DNA from: Nitrospira_E sp052156535
GTDB taxonomy: Bacteria > Nitrospirota > Nitrospiria > Nitrospirales > UBA8639
DNA length: 64,000 bases
Reading direction: 5' to 3'
Assembly: GCF_052156535.1 (NCBI RefSeq)
Contig: NZ_JBQKUP010000024.1
Span: 45,865-109,864, forward strand
Made by a program: the position numbers and the translations under genes. The notes beneath the pieces are model-generated. The model had not been told where the DNA came from and ran no database searches. It saw nothing but the letters and a program-made list of their open reading frames with translations. Shown one piece after another: positions 9,638-19,065 of this stretch (its first letter is position 1; each line of letters begins with the position of its first letter).

Positions 9638-9840
9638 GTGCGGAGATTGAATTCAGTCAGCAGGTTGCAATGGGCGTTGGGATAGTTCGCGAAAATGATG
9701 AGAGAGATCGAATACATGAAACGGGGCGATGGAAACAATTATACCGTTAGTGCTGGTGACCAAATATTATCCCCTGATCAACTCCTTCAATTTGACCACC
9801 ATAATCGGTTATTCATTATTATGGTGACATGGCACCGCGA

Positions 9841-12800
9841 TCAGGACAAGACGGTTGCATCCTTGGCATTCGGCAACTCGAATAGCACGCCGACGACTTC
9901 TAACGCTTCCGTAATCTTTGGCAATGCGTGAGAGCCGTCGAGGCTGAGAACTTCGGCTGCCGTCGATCCGTCAGGATTGAGGCTTTCCAGCACAACAAGC
10001 TTTTTATGGCACCGGAGGCGTTTGAAATAACGCGCACCATCCTCGTCGATGCCGACCACCAACCGTCCATCAAGTGAAGCTATGGCGTCCGTCTTGATCA
10101 CCTTTCCGCGCGTGATGAGGTATTGTCCCTCCAAGGCGATAGGTTCTGCGCTACGACCCTGCACCTTAAAAAGCCGTGCGCCTTTTAGCGTTTGTTCGAT
10201 AATTCCTGTATTGGGTAACGCGATAAACTCCCTATCAGGGTCGCTTGGTGGCACAGGTAACAGATGCGCAACGAAGAGCGTCCCCACAATTTTTCGAAAT
10301 TGGTTATCAGGCTGAACAATGACCGGCTGTGGCAACGTCGATGGATCAACCGCCTGGCCAGTCAAGACGACGATCTCGGAATGGTTATCAGGCCTGTTAA
10401 GCCGCCGGGCGAGCAGTGTGCTTCCTGAGGCGACTACGACGAGGTCGAGCGGATTGGTCTTCGCGTAATTACTCACGATGATGAGGTCACCGATACCGGC
10501 AACGGGATCGAGCGTTCCTGCGGCAAGCTGGAACAATTCATGATTCGGAAGTACGACTTTCTCACCGGCTTCCCATTCCTCGACAGTCAGCACACCGTCC
10601 CCCGCTCGCCCATTTGTCTTCGCGGCGGCGGCCACACCGGTCTGCTGCATTTCTGCGGATTTGACCTTGCTCTTATGCCCATCGGGGAACTCGATGACGT
10701 TCTTCGCCCATGGGAAAGTCCGAGGTTCACCTGTAAATAGCTCGAACGTGTCGAACACGCCGAAGGCTGTATGAATTTTATCGAGCAGGGTCTTTTCCCA
10801 ATACTGCTTCACAACCTCGGCCTCGGCGATACTGTAGGTCCCGTCCTCCTTATGATGAGTTTCGTTGAGATATTGGATGGCCTTAATGCTCTCGTTTAGA
10901 GCATTGATAAGTTCTTCAAACGCCTTGCGGTCATACGGTGCAACATGGTCCCTGCGTAACTTTTTCAATTCCTCTTTTAGCTTGTTGAGCGTCAAGTCAG
11001 TAATCTCATTGCTCACACTGCGTAGCATGAACTTGATTAGGTCTTCGCAGTAGATACGAACCTTGCGGATATATTCACGCGCCTTGGCGTCGTCGTTGGT
11101 AGCCTTGGCTTCGTCATAACTCCGCTGAAGTTCGCCACCATTGGCGACGGTAGCGACGCCGGATATTTTATTCACGCCGCCGATGAGGCCTTCCTGCGCA
11201 AAAAGTTTTTCGTGTTCGATCAACATTTGATAGAAGTTGCGCTCGTGTGTTGTTACAATGAGCTGCGAGCCCATCATCTCGGTGATCGGCATGTTGGCGC
11301 AACGGGCCAGTTCTTCTGCCCATTTTCGTTTGTTGCGGGGATCGAACATCACCTGCGGATCATCCAGTACGACCAATGGAAATGGATTAAACCCTAAAGC
11401 TTGAATCGTTTCCTCTCGCAAGGCAAAGACGAAAGACCAAAGGATTGCGCGCAACCACGATGTATTAGCAACGAGTGCCGCGTCGATTCTCATGCCGGGA
11501 CTAAAACTCCCAGTAACGGTGACTTCTTTTCGGCCGATAGTAGCTTCTTCGTAAACCAACCGTTCCTTAAGGCGAATACGTTCACAGATTGTATTGATGG
11601 TGCTCGACAAGCGGGCGATGGAACTGGCAGTTTCGGCTGCCACCAAGAGCTTCAAGTCCTTTAGCGGCGCAAGTGACTTGGCAATTTTCTCACGGGTATT
11701 CTGAACGGTGTCGATCTTCGCCCAGGTTGTTGAGGCGGTTGCGGCGCTCGACAAGTGTTTGGAGAAATCGTCCAGTGGGCGGGCATGTTCTAAAGCTTGT
11801 TCTAGCACCACCAACTTTCCTTCGACGCTTTCCAAGGGAAAGGTGCCATCTTCCAGCTTCTTTCCGATCAGGTTGCACCACGCGTCGGCAAATAATGGGT
11901 GATTGGTCTTCCACCAATCGACGAGCATGATCAGGCGTTCGAGCGCGTGAATCTCGCGGCGCAATTTTGTGACTACGTCGAGCTCGCCATCGGTCGGCGT
12001 ATATGCTACGTAGGAAAAGTGGGGTAACTCTTTAGCATGTGTCTCGATCATGGTCTTTGCCGAAGCGGCCAGTCCCGTCAAAACATTGGAAAACCGCTTT
12101 TCCGTGACAAACATCTCGGTCATCGCGGCGGAGTAACCCTCCACCGGATTCAGGGCATCGATAGTGGTGCGACTGTTTCGGATGGCTACCGGGACTGTAG
12201 CGGTCACCGTCTCTTGAATGCTACGGCAAACATCGGCAACCTTCCGTTCCGCCGCTACGGCGTTAATCTTCAGGTCTTGCAGTTCCGCCGCCAAGCTCCG
12301 CTTCTGCTCGTTATCGAGCGGTGATGTGCAAAGTGGGCAATCGGAATCCTTATCCTTCTCGAGAACGAAGCTCTGCGCGGCAAGTGCTTTCAGGCGGAGC
12401 TTCCCGTCCCTCATCTGCCGCTCGTGCCATTCCAATCCTTTAGCCAAGTCGGCCTTAGCGGTTTCCAAGACCACAGGCAATTTGGCGAATGATTCATCCG
12501 ACGCTGCATCGGTTAGCGTTTTCCATGTCTGGAAGAGTGGAATGGACCTGGCGTCTTGAGTGACAAGCCCGCGCACGGTCGTGACCGCATTCTTAACGCT
12601 GGCGCGTCCCTCGGTGGTGGCGGTGTCGATGGTAGTCGAAATCTCACTCTTCAGAGTCGTAAGAATCTTGCCTGCACTCTCCGAGGCATTCTTTGCCGCC
12701 GCCTTGAGCGTGGTGTCCATATTTTTGATGCCGAGGGCGATAGGGTCGGGCAACTCGAACTGGAATTCTTCCGCCAGTTGCTTCGCGGTGGTGATACTGT

Positions 12801-13722
12801 CGCGGAATCGTTGTGCGTGATTCTCGATCCCTTGTTCTTTGGCGTATTTCATAAATTTTCTGTTGCCCGCGCCAAGGACAGAACAGCCCTCGGCAATGTC
12901 CGATAACTGGTCTAGCCCAGTAAGCTGCTTGATCGCTTCGAAAAGCGACTGGCTGCTTTTGCCAAAGCCGATCTTTGCGAGCCGTGCAGGCATTAATACG
13001 CCAATTTCTGCAGGGCGAGACGCCGTCTGCAGCCGGTCATCGATTTGTTCTTCCATCTGCGCATAGCCATTCGGCGGGCTCACCATCCGACGGTAGGCGG
13101 TCGCGATCTCGCCGTCTTTAGCCTTGAAGGTTAGGCGCACCCAAACTTCGGCTGAATGGCCTAGCTCGCCTACGGTTGGCGGATAAGCAGCCAATGGCGG
13201 CCACTTTCCGATCGATTTGCCCTCGTCGTTTTCAACAGGCTCGCGTTCGCCCCGTTCGTCCACCGGCCCTTCATGTTCTCGAATTCGCTTTCCGGTCAGC
13301 GCCCAAAGAATCGCACTTACAAGGGAGGTCTTACCCGAACCGTTTTGGCCTTCAAGGCACCAATTGCTACCGCCAACGAAAAGATCAAACTTTTTTCCAC
13401 CGCAAACAGTAAGGCCACCGAAGCCGAAGGCCTCAATCCGGTCAAGTCGCCATGATTGCGAGTTGGTTGGGGCGCTTGTATGGACCTTACGAGTCGCAGG
13501 ATCGTGTCCTTCGTTTTCCCAAGTATTTACAATGCCTGCAAAGAGATTTTCGCTTTCCTGTGCGACATCTGCGGAATTGCAGCTAAGTAAGAATTCGAGC
13601 AAGCGGCGCTGCTCCGGCTTGTCAAGGGTGATCGATCCGGCCTTGTGGACTTTGTATTTTTCCCATGTCAGCGTCTTCCCCGTAAGTAACAACGTGGTTG
13701 CTTCGCTTAATGATATCCCCAT
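9841..13722 (-). CDS. Rad50-like zinc-hook ATPase with two C-terminal LexA/S24-like domains
   Basis: This is a 1293-residue ABC/SMC-type ATPase: Walker A EGQNGSGKTS (~127-135), helical arms with a CPLC zinc hook at ~461 and Walker B LVVLDDPQ (~787), followed by LIVTTHERNF. Helical linkers follow. The last ~230 residues contain two tandem segments resembling the LexA/UmuD (S24) fold. The second keeps a GRSAEP motif (Ser1191) and a YFKRL motif (Lys1234), which is the Ser-Lys spacing seen in self-cleaving repressors (43 residues). The first has Thr and Arg at these positions (36 apart). A good Shine-Dalgarno (GGGAG, eight bases from the ATG) supports the start. No HNH, TOPRIM or anticodon-nuclease motif was seen. 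I know of no named family with this layout; a defence or DNA-repair role is inferred from the helicase-nuclease next door. Confidence 0.8.
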   Translation of the reverse strand: MGISLSEATTLLLTGKTLTWEKYKVHKAGSITLDKPEQRRLLEFLLSCNSADVAQESENLFAGIVNTWENEGHDPATRKVHTSAPTNSQSWRLDRIEAFGFGGLTVCGGKKFDLFVGGSNWCLEGQNGSGKTSLVSAILWALTGKRIREHEGPVDERGEREPVENDEGKSIGKWPPLAAYPPTVGELGHSAEVWVRLTFKAKDGEIATAYRRMVSPPNGYAQMEEQIDDRLQTASRPAEIGVLMPARLAKIGFGKSSQSLFEAIKQLTGLDQLSDIAEGCSVLGAGNRKFMKYAKEQGIENHAQRFRDSITTAKQLAEEFQFELPDPIALGIKNMDTTLKAAAKNASESAGKILTTLKSEISTTIDTATTEGRASVKNAVTTVRGLVTQDARSIPLFQTWKTLTDAASDESFAKLPVVLETAKADLAKGLEWHERQMRDGKLRLKALAAQSFVLEKDKDSDCPLCTSPLDNEQKRSLAAELQDLKINAVAAERKVADVCRSIQETVTATVPVAIRNSRTTIDALNPVEGYSAAMTEMFVTEKRFSNVLTGLAASAKTMIETHAKELPHFSYVAYTPTDGELDVVTKLRREIHALERLIMLVDWWKTNHPLFADAWCNLIGKKLEDGTFPLESVEGKLVVLEQALEHARPLDDFSKHLSSAATASTTWAKIDTVQNTREKIAKSLAPLKDLKLLVAAETASSIARLSSTINTICERIRLKERLVYEEATIGRKEVTVTGSFSPGMRIDAALVANTSWLRAILWSFVFALREETIQALGFNPFPLVVLDDPQVMFDPRNKRKWAEELARCANMPITEMMGSQLIVTTHERNFYQMLIEHEKLFAQEGLIGGVNKISGVATVANGGELQRSYDEAKATNDDAKAREYIRKVRIYCEDLIKFMLRSVSNEITDLTLNKLKEELKKLRRDHVAPYDRKAFEELINALNESIKAIQYLNETHHKEDGTYSIAEAEVVKQYWEKTLLDKIHTAFGVFDTFELFTGEPRTFPWAKNVIEFPDGHKSKVKSAEMQQTGVAAAAKTNGRAGDGVLTVEEWEAGEKVVLPNHELFQLAAGTLDPVAGIGDLIIVSNYAKTNPLDLVVVASGSTLLARRLNRPDNHSEIVVLTGQAVDPSTLPQPVIVQPDNQFRKIVGTLFVAHLLPVPPSDPDREFIALPNTGIIEQTLKGARLFKVQGRSAEPIALEGQYLITRGKVIKTDAIASLDGRLVVGIDEDGARYFKRLRCHKKLVVLESLNPDGSTAAEVLSLDGSHALPKITEALEVVGVLFELPNAKDATVLS

Positions 13723-14381
13723 AATAGCGTCTCCCGGCCCATTGCATCCGTTTCGTCTCGGTTGCCCATTCTCACGATTGTAATTTTATTTATTACTCGC
13801 CTAGTTCAGGTGAAATTGACTTTTGTTCTTGGGATACCCATTCCTAAATTACTAAGCTTGGGAGTGTAATACTGAGTTTGTATGGTCACCATCGTTGTCC
13901 CGAACAATGGCATGAGTGGCTAGGATTTTCTTTTCTGTTAGAAAAGCCAAGCCGCTCTATCTGTGAAGAAGCGCCAGCTTGCTGATTTTGATCAGGGTTA
14001 TGCCTTCCCTGACGAGAATGACGAATCCTCTCTAAGTGAAATTGGGCAATTATAAGCAATTGGAGTAAATAATTGGATTAGAAGGGTTTACGGATGCATG
14101 CGCAAGGAAATTAGATATCACTCCTAATAATGTCAAGTTTTGCTCCTTTTTCCTGTGCTGTGCAGAAGAATACTGAAAGCCTGTTGTGCCGATGGCCTCA
14201 CAATTGCTGGAATGAGAAAATTTCGATTTCTCACCTCATGTCTTGCACTCAAAATTTTAACAGCCTATACGGGTTTGAATTCTCTTGAGGCGATTCTTCA
14301 AGATCCTTGGGCCGGACGGCAGGCGTCGGGTTCAAGAAAGTGGAGGGTGGTAGGGTGTAAGAATATCTTGATTGAGGATTT
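13723..14381. other. Non-coding gap upstream of the ATPase module
   Basis: About 660 AT-rich bases separate the ATPase start from the M48 peptidase stop. They should hold the promoter of the minus-strand module. A small CTTTTCT/AGAAAAG hairpin lies at about 13929-13945. A 30-codon GTG frame at 13963-14055 and a longer frame at 14140-14454 have no ribosome binding site or family signature. No operator could be assigned. Confidence 0.4.
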
Positions 14382-15260
14382 CTATGAGGAAGGAAGAGCC
14401 TTGCTACTGCAATGTTGGTCACGAAGGGCGAGGGCTTCGGGCATCCATTCTTGAAATTGTTTGATGCGGGTCCCGTGGCTGGGGTGGGTGGACATGAATT
14501 CGGCCGGCTGTCTCCCTTGACTCATTTCTCCCATGCGCTCCCAGAGTCTTGGCGCTTCCGTGGGATCGAAACAGGCACGGGCCACAAACAGCAGGCCCAT
14601 GTAATCGGCTTCCGACTCGTGGTCGCGGGAAAAGGGGAGGAGCACGCCATATTGTGCGCCGACTCCTAATGCACCCATGACCATTCTCTGGGTATCGTAA
14701 TCCATATCCCCGACGGCCACCGTGGCGGCGATGGTGCCGATCTGGACTAATTTTTGATGCGCCATCCGCTCGGCGCCATGACGCGCGATGGCATGGGCGA
14801 TTTCATGGCCCATGACGACGGCTAATCCGTGTTGATTTTCCGCAACCGGAATGAGCCCGGTATATACGGCGGTTTTCCCACCTGGTAAGGCAAAGGCATT
14901 GGCTTGTTGAGAGTCAATCACATTAAATTCCCATTCGAATCCGGGATCCACATCGGCTGCCGCATTTGCCAGACGGCGGCCGATGGTTCGGACCAGATCT
15001 ACGACCTGTCCTTCCGGAATGACCCGGGATTGGCTGAGGATTTCCTGGTAGGACTGGAGACCCAAGGCCATTTCCTGCTCATGAGTTATGTCCACCAATT
15101 GGGAACGACCGGTCAACGGTACGGTTTCCTGGTTCGAGACGTAAAAATACAGTCCGTATATCGCGAATAAGACGAGCGGGATGAGCCGCATTTTCCAACT
15201 CATGCGTGCACGGGGTCGTCCCCTCATTCCCCTATTTTCCCCAAATAATCCTAATCGCAT
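14382..15260 (-). CDS. M48-family membrane-anchored metallopeptidase
   Basis: This ~292-residue zinc peptidase resembles periplasmic M48 proteases such as LoiP/YcaL, which act in outer-membrane quality control. The zinc motif HEIAHAIARH is near the middle of the chain, with the third ligand in the downstream ESEADYMGL motif. The family motif NAFALPGGK precedes it. A single hydrophobic segment near residues 20-40 probably anchors the protein in the inner membrane or acts as a signal sequence. The ATG at 15260 is chosen because AGGAGA lies nine bases upstream; a longer TTG-started form (15284) would begin inside that site. The adjacent plus-strand gene diverges from it. Confidence 0.9.
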   Translation of the reverse strand: MRLGLFGENRGMRGRPRARMSWKMRLIPLVLFAIYGLYFYVSNQETVPLTGRSQLVDITHEQEMALGLQSYQEILSQSRVIPEGQVVDLVRTIGRRLANAAADVDPGFEWEFNVIDSQQANAFALPGGKTAVYTGLIPVAENQHGLAVVMGHEIAHAIARHGAERMAHQKLVQIGTIAATVAVGDMDYDTQRMVMGALGVGAQYGVLLPFSRDHESEADYMGLLFVARACFDPTEAPRLWERMGEMSQGRQPAEFMSTHPSHGTRIKQFQEWMPEALALRDQHCSSKALPSS

Positions 15261-15432
15261 CGTCTGTGTTCTCCTGGGGCTCAATGAAACGGTATCGCTA
15301 GTAAAATTTTGCGGTAGAATAGGCAGGAGGGTGAAAGCTTACTGCAAACAAGCCAAAAGAGGCTAGCGTTGATAATCCTAAAATGGGCATGCGTGTTTTC
15401 TGCATGATGGTCACCTGGGAAAGGGAGAGGCG

Positions 15433-16128
15433 ATGAATACTGAGACATCCCAAGTCGTGGTTTCACGGCGAAAGTTTAGTGGGAAACAGGTTATTCTTTT
15501 TGTCGGGCTTGCGGTGTTGGCCACGGGGTTGGGTGTCATATGGTGGATGAACCAGTACGTGTATGCCACAATGTTTCAACCGACCCGACTGGCTGAATCG
15601 GAGCAGCAGGTTTTGAATGCCAAAATGACTTACTTACTTCAGTCGGCCGATGCCGCTTCTTCATCTGTGTCCCAACCTTCCCCGTCCACACTAGACGCGG
15701 CCCTTGAACCAGTGCCCTATTCTGAAGCCGATGGGAATCGGGAGATTCAATTAACCGAGCGGGAAGTGAATGCCTTGATTGCCACCGATTCGTATATGGC
15801 CAGACATGTGGCTGTTGATATGGCGGACGACCTCGTCAGTGTCCAACTGGTGGTCCCGATTAATCACGAGATGCCCATTGTGGGTGGAAAGATGTTGAAA
15901 CTTAATTTTGGACTGGAGCTCAGTTATACGAATGGGAAGCCTGTGGTGGCGATGCGGGGTATTAGTCTCGGTGGCATTCCGCTTCCCAGTGCCTGGTGGG
16001 GAGATATTAAGAATACCAACCTGGTGGAAGAATATGGTGGCTCAGGTGGATTTTGGGATCAATTTTCGAAGGGTGTCGAGGATATGAAAATCCAGGATGG
16101 TCAATTGTATGTCATGTTGAAAGAGTAG
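15433..16128 (+). CDS. Single-pass membrane-anchored protein of unknown function
   Basis: I do not recognise a named family in this 231-residue protein. One N-terminal transmembrane helix (~19-40) follows a basic cytoplasmic start. A Ser/Pro-rich linker (~72-95) leads to a periplasmic domain containing LTEREVNALIA, a phrase that recurs in bacterial proteins of the lipid-binding-like hypothetical class, then a beta-rich stretch (SVQLVVPIN, KLNFGLELSYTNGKPVVAM) and a short C-terminal helix. A clear Shine-Dalgarno (GGGAGAGG) precedes the ATG. It is divergent from the M48 peptidase gene, so the two may share a control region. Confidence 0.72.
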   Translation: MNTETSQVVVSRRKFSGKQVILFVGLAVLATGLGVIWWMNQYVYATMFQPTRLAESEQQVLNAKMTYLLQSADAASSSVSQPSPSTLDAALEPVPYSEADGNREIQLTEREVNALIATDSYMARHVAVDMADDLVSVQLVVPINHEMPIVGGKMLKLNFGLELSYTNGKPVVAMRGISLGGIPLPSAWWGDIKNTNLVEEYGGSGGFWDQFSKGVEDMKIQDGQLYVMLKE

Positions 16129-16523
16129 TCGTCGCCCATTTCCAGCGCAAGACGGTTCATTCGCCTAGAACATGGCTGAATTTCAAGCATTTCAGTAACA
16201 TCATCCTCTCTCCTTTCGACTTTCGCGCCGCCCCAGGCGAAAAGAAATTTCCCACCCGGTGCCGTTTATCTCCAGCCGTTTGGGTTGAAGTGCTCACGGC
16301 CGCCTTGGAGTTTCCGTTCTCCGGTTGCTGCTTTTTGGTGGTACAGTCTCCCTCGTTGTCTTGTATGCCATCTTCAATCCTTCGGATAGTATTCCCCCTC
16401 TTTTTTTTTCATGCCCAGCGTAGTTGGTAGATTCTGAGCTTTCATGTTTTGGGTGATATCGTTGGCGAATCTTCAGCCACTGGTAGAAAACGAACCATAG
16501 ATCACTGAATGAGAGAACGGGCT
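16129..16523. other. Intergenic gap, no feature recognised
   Basis: About 395 bases lie between two convergent genes. Several short frames are open, but none has a ribosome binding site or family match. A run of T residues at about 16402-16410 might serve termination of the upstream gene, but no stable hairpin was seen before it. Confidence 0.35.
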
Positions 16524-17201
16524 TTATTGGTCTGCGGGATTTCCCGGAATTACCAGGCACGTCATAGGCGGGATGGCGGCCCAATATAAGGCTTGCGCTT
16601 CGGCAGGATCAAGTGAGAGCACCAGGTATTGGTGTGACCCTCCCCAGGACGCCATTCTGGCTGTGACCTGTCGCCCCCAGCCGGCAATTTGATGCCCCAG
16701 GTTTGCCCAAAAGGAGGGGAGGTGAGGGGGTTGGACCAGAATGGTCAGGGATTCTTGAAAGGTGAGCTCATAGCGAGTGGGCATGTTGCTGACGGTTAAC
16801 GGAGTGATGGGATCTTCCGGCGAAGATTCCTGAGATAAATCTGATGGGGGAGAAATGGGCAGGGGAGAGACCGATGGGTCTTTCGTCTGGAGGTGCAGTA
16901 CGGTTGAGTGGGTGAGAGGGGCTCCGATCCACTTGGCGCCGGTTAGAGGAAATGTCCGCAGTGGGATGCCACGGGCTTTGAGCAATACGATGTTTTTGTC
17001 GGTATCGACGATGAAATAGAGAGATTTGGTTTTTGCCATTTGCAGCTCTTGTTCAGCGGGAGGAGAAGAGGTTTTTTGTTGAGCCCCGCTCTGGGAAGAA
17101 CAGGCTTCTCCCAGGACAAGCATGAGGAGAAGCATCCACACCAAGTAGGAGCTGATGGTTTGGAGTGGCCAGTGGATGAAAAACGGCTTGTGAGGATTCA
17201 A
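16524..17201 (-). CDS. Exported protein of unknown function, coupled to an L,D-transpeptidase
   Basis: The protein has 225 residues with a hydrophobic N-terminal segment (~15-33) ending in LGEACSS, which could be a weak lipoprotein signal (Cys ~34) or a plain Sec signal. The segment YFIVDTDKNIVLLKARGIPLRTFPL resembles the start of the YkuD fold seen in the upstream gene, yet no catalytic HGC motif follows. It may therefore be a non-enzymatic partner or a degenerate relative. The ATG overlaps the stop of the upstream transpeptidase by four bases, so the two are almost certainly co-translated. Confidence 0.65.
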   Translation of the reverse strand: MNPHKPFFIHWPLQTISSYLVWMLLLMLVLGEACSSQSGAQQKTSSPPAEQELQMAKTKSLYFIVDTDKNIVLLKARGIPLRTFPLTGAKWIGAPLTHSTVLHLQTKDPSVSPLPISPPSDLSQESSPEDPITPLTVSNMPTRYELTFQESLTILVQPPHLPSFWANLGHQIAGWGRQVTARMASWGGSHQYLVLSLDPAEAQALYWAAIPPMTCLVIPGNPADQ

Positions 17202-17835
17202 TAGATGATCAGGGTGGTGCCAAGGGGCACGTGGTGAAAGACATATTCAAGCGGTTCATCTCCGAGTCTGATGCAGCCATGGGTGACGTTGGTGCCCAGC
17301 GTTCGCGTATACAGCGTGCCATGGATGAAATAGCCATTGCCGAAACCAAGGGCATAGTCTCCCAGCACGCCCGTTTCAATCCGGTCTTGGGGTTTGGTTG
17401 GAATGGGTTGCCCCTCTTCAATGAAGGCCCAATCGGGTTTGTTCCAGGCCGGATTTTTAATTTTACTGGAAATCGTAAACACCCCACGCGGAGTATCGAA
17501 CACCCATCCGTTGCCGGGATTGCGGGGATCTTGCAGTCGTGCCCCGCTGCCGGTTGAAGCCACGGCACTGTAGAGAATTCGATTGCCCTTTCGAAGGGAT
17601 ACCCGATTTTGAGCCGTATCGACCACGAGGTAGATGCCCTTGGGTGCCGTGGCAAGGAGATCGAGACCGGAAGGATAAAACGGGATGTGTGCTTCCTGGG
17701 GGTGGATCGTCACCGGGACCACGGCTGGGGTGCGCTTTGGAGCCTGGGGAGGAGAAGCCCCAAGTGCCGTTGTCACGACGACGAGCAGGCTCAGCAGAAG
17801 TGTCTGGCGTGAGTGGGGGGGCATGAAGGATATCA
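17198..17835 (-). CDS. YkuD L,D-transpeptidase, short form
   Basis: This is a periplasmic L,D-transpeptidase of the YkuD family, which forms meso-DAP cross-links in peptidoglycan or attaches proteins to it. The catalytic region reads IHGTLYTRTLGTNVTHGCIRLG near the C-terminus, with the nucleophilic Cys in HGCIRL; Thr replaces the more usual Ser before the motif. The N-terminus MPPHSRQTLLLSLLVV is a Sec signal. Two starts are possible, 17835 and 17824; both lie just after the stop of the upstream gene, and longer forms would run into that gene. It is part of a minus-strand run with a second, larger transpeptidase. Confidence 0.9.
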
Positions 17836-17837
17836 TC

Positions 17838-19049
17838 TTATTCTGTGCGGGCGAAGGAGGCGGCAAGCGTACGGGGTTTGTGCCACCGTTCATTCCGTTC
17901 CTGAATATGGACTTCCAACTGGTGTAAGGAGGTCACGACGTCATTGTCCCGGTTCAGTGCCCCTACGATGGTGACCGGCGTTCCGACGTTTACCCGTTCG
18001 AATACGTCACCCATCGCGGAATTTTCCAAGGCAATGCACCCGTTGGTGGTTTCTTCGTTATTGGGATCTTCGCCATGAATTTCAATCAGGCTGCCGATTG
18101 ACCGTTTCTGGGGCACCAGGCCCTTGGCTTTAGCCTCGTCGAAGCGCTGCTGATGGGCTCTCGTGGGGTAGTCCAAGAGTAACGCTTTATAATAGATGGT
18201 CCCCGGTCCTTCTTTTTTGTGCATCACGCGAAATTGTCCTTCCGGTGTGGCTCCGTCTCCCTCGTAGAGCTTGTCGGCCAATCCTGAAAATCCCACCCGT
18301 GCCGGAAACTCCGCAACCACCCGGCCGTGTTGGTAGACGAGGAGGCGACGGGGGGCCTTGAGGACGATGACGGCTGTGCCGACTGATCGTTGTAGGGTCT
18401 GCGTGACCCATTCCTCCCAGCGGGCAATTTGGGCCTCGTTTGTGTAGCGGTTCATTTGTGTGACGACATGGGCTTCCACGCGGCGAAGATGTTCAATCGC
18501 CTGCTCTCCGGCTGACCTGGCCTGCATGTATTGTCCCTGCTCCAATCTCAACACACTTTCTCGAAGCAATCTCTCTGCCCGGGACAGTGCCGGCATCTCG
18601 TCCTCCAGATCGAATACATGAGAAAGCGCTCGCAACCGTGTGAGCTGCGCCTGTTCAGGCAGAAGGAGCTCCTCGACCTCCAGGCGCAGGGCAATGATTT
18701 TTTGGCGGGAGGCTTCAATCAGCAGAGACCCTTCTTCCACCAGTTGTTGATAGGTCTGGTTGAACTGTTCAGCGTCGCCGGTTGTCCACCAGTGGTTGGC
18801 CTCTGTCCGCCATCGGGCACGGAGTTCGAGCATTTGTGTATGGAATTGTTGATATCGATCAGGAAACAGGGTCTCTGCGCCGTTGACCCACGCCTGTCGG
18901 TCCAGGTCTTCGACCAGTGAAGGAAAAGTGTCGGGATAGTCCGTGTGTCCCCACCAGGCAAACGTCAACGCTGGAAGCAGGACCAGCATGAGCGTGATCA
19001 TCCAGCGCCGACGCCAGGCCGACTGAAACCTGGTTGGCGGAGTGATCAT
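17838..19049 (-). CDS. YkuD L,D-transpeptidase with long helical N-terminal domain
   Basis: The protein has about 403 residues: an N-terminal membrane anchor (MITLMLVLLPALTFAWW), ~190 residues of predicted helices, then a C-terminal YkuD domain. The catalytic region is IEIHGEDP...TTNGCIALEN with the Cys in NGCIAL, a common variant of the family. ATG 19049 is chosen because GGAG lies eight bases before it and the upstream gene ends just before. It is a paralogue of the protein at 38111-39331 over its whole length, including the sequence FWPPQLESLDRQAW-like start (here LVEDLDRQAWVNGAE). It probably modifies peptidoglycan in the periplasm; its helical domain may pair with the helical lipoprotein encoded upstream. 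Confidence 0.9.
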   Translation of the reverse strand: MITPPTRFQSAWRRRWMITLMLVLLPALTFAWWGHTDYPDTFPSLVEDLDRQAWVNGAETLFPDRYQQFHTQMLELRARWRTEANHWWTTGDAEQFNQTYQQLVEEGSLLIEASRQKIIALRLEVEELLLPEQAQLTRLRALSHVFDLEDEMPALSRAERLLRESVLRLEQGQYMQARSAGEQAIEHLRRVEAHVVTQMNRYTNEAQIARWEEWVTQTLQRSVGTAVIVLKAPRRLLVYQHGRVVAEFPARVGFSGLADKLYEGDGATPEGQFRVMHKKEGPGTIYYKALLLDYPTRAHQQRFDEAKAKGLVPQKRSIGSLIEIHGEDPNNEETTNGCIALENSAMGDVFERVNVGTPVTIVGALNRDNDVVTSLHQLEVHIQERNERWHKPRTLAASFARTE

Positions 19050-19065
19050 ATAATGTTCTCCATCA

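Noticed and set aside
13963..14055. 30-codon GTG frame (VKKRQLADFDQGYAF...) upstream of the ATPase gene
   Set aside because: The peptide looks protein-like, but no Shine-Dalgarno sequence or known relative could be shown, so it was not listed as a gene.
14140..14454. 104-codon plus-strand frame before the M48 peptidase gene
   Set aside because: It overlaps the end of the peptidase gene on the opposite strand, has no ribosome binding site and no recognisable domain.
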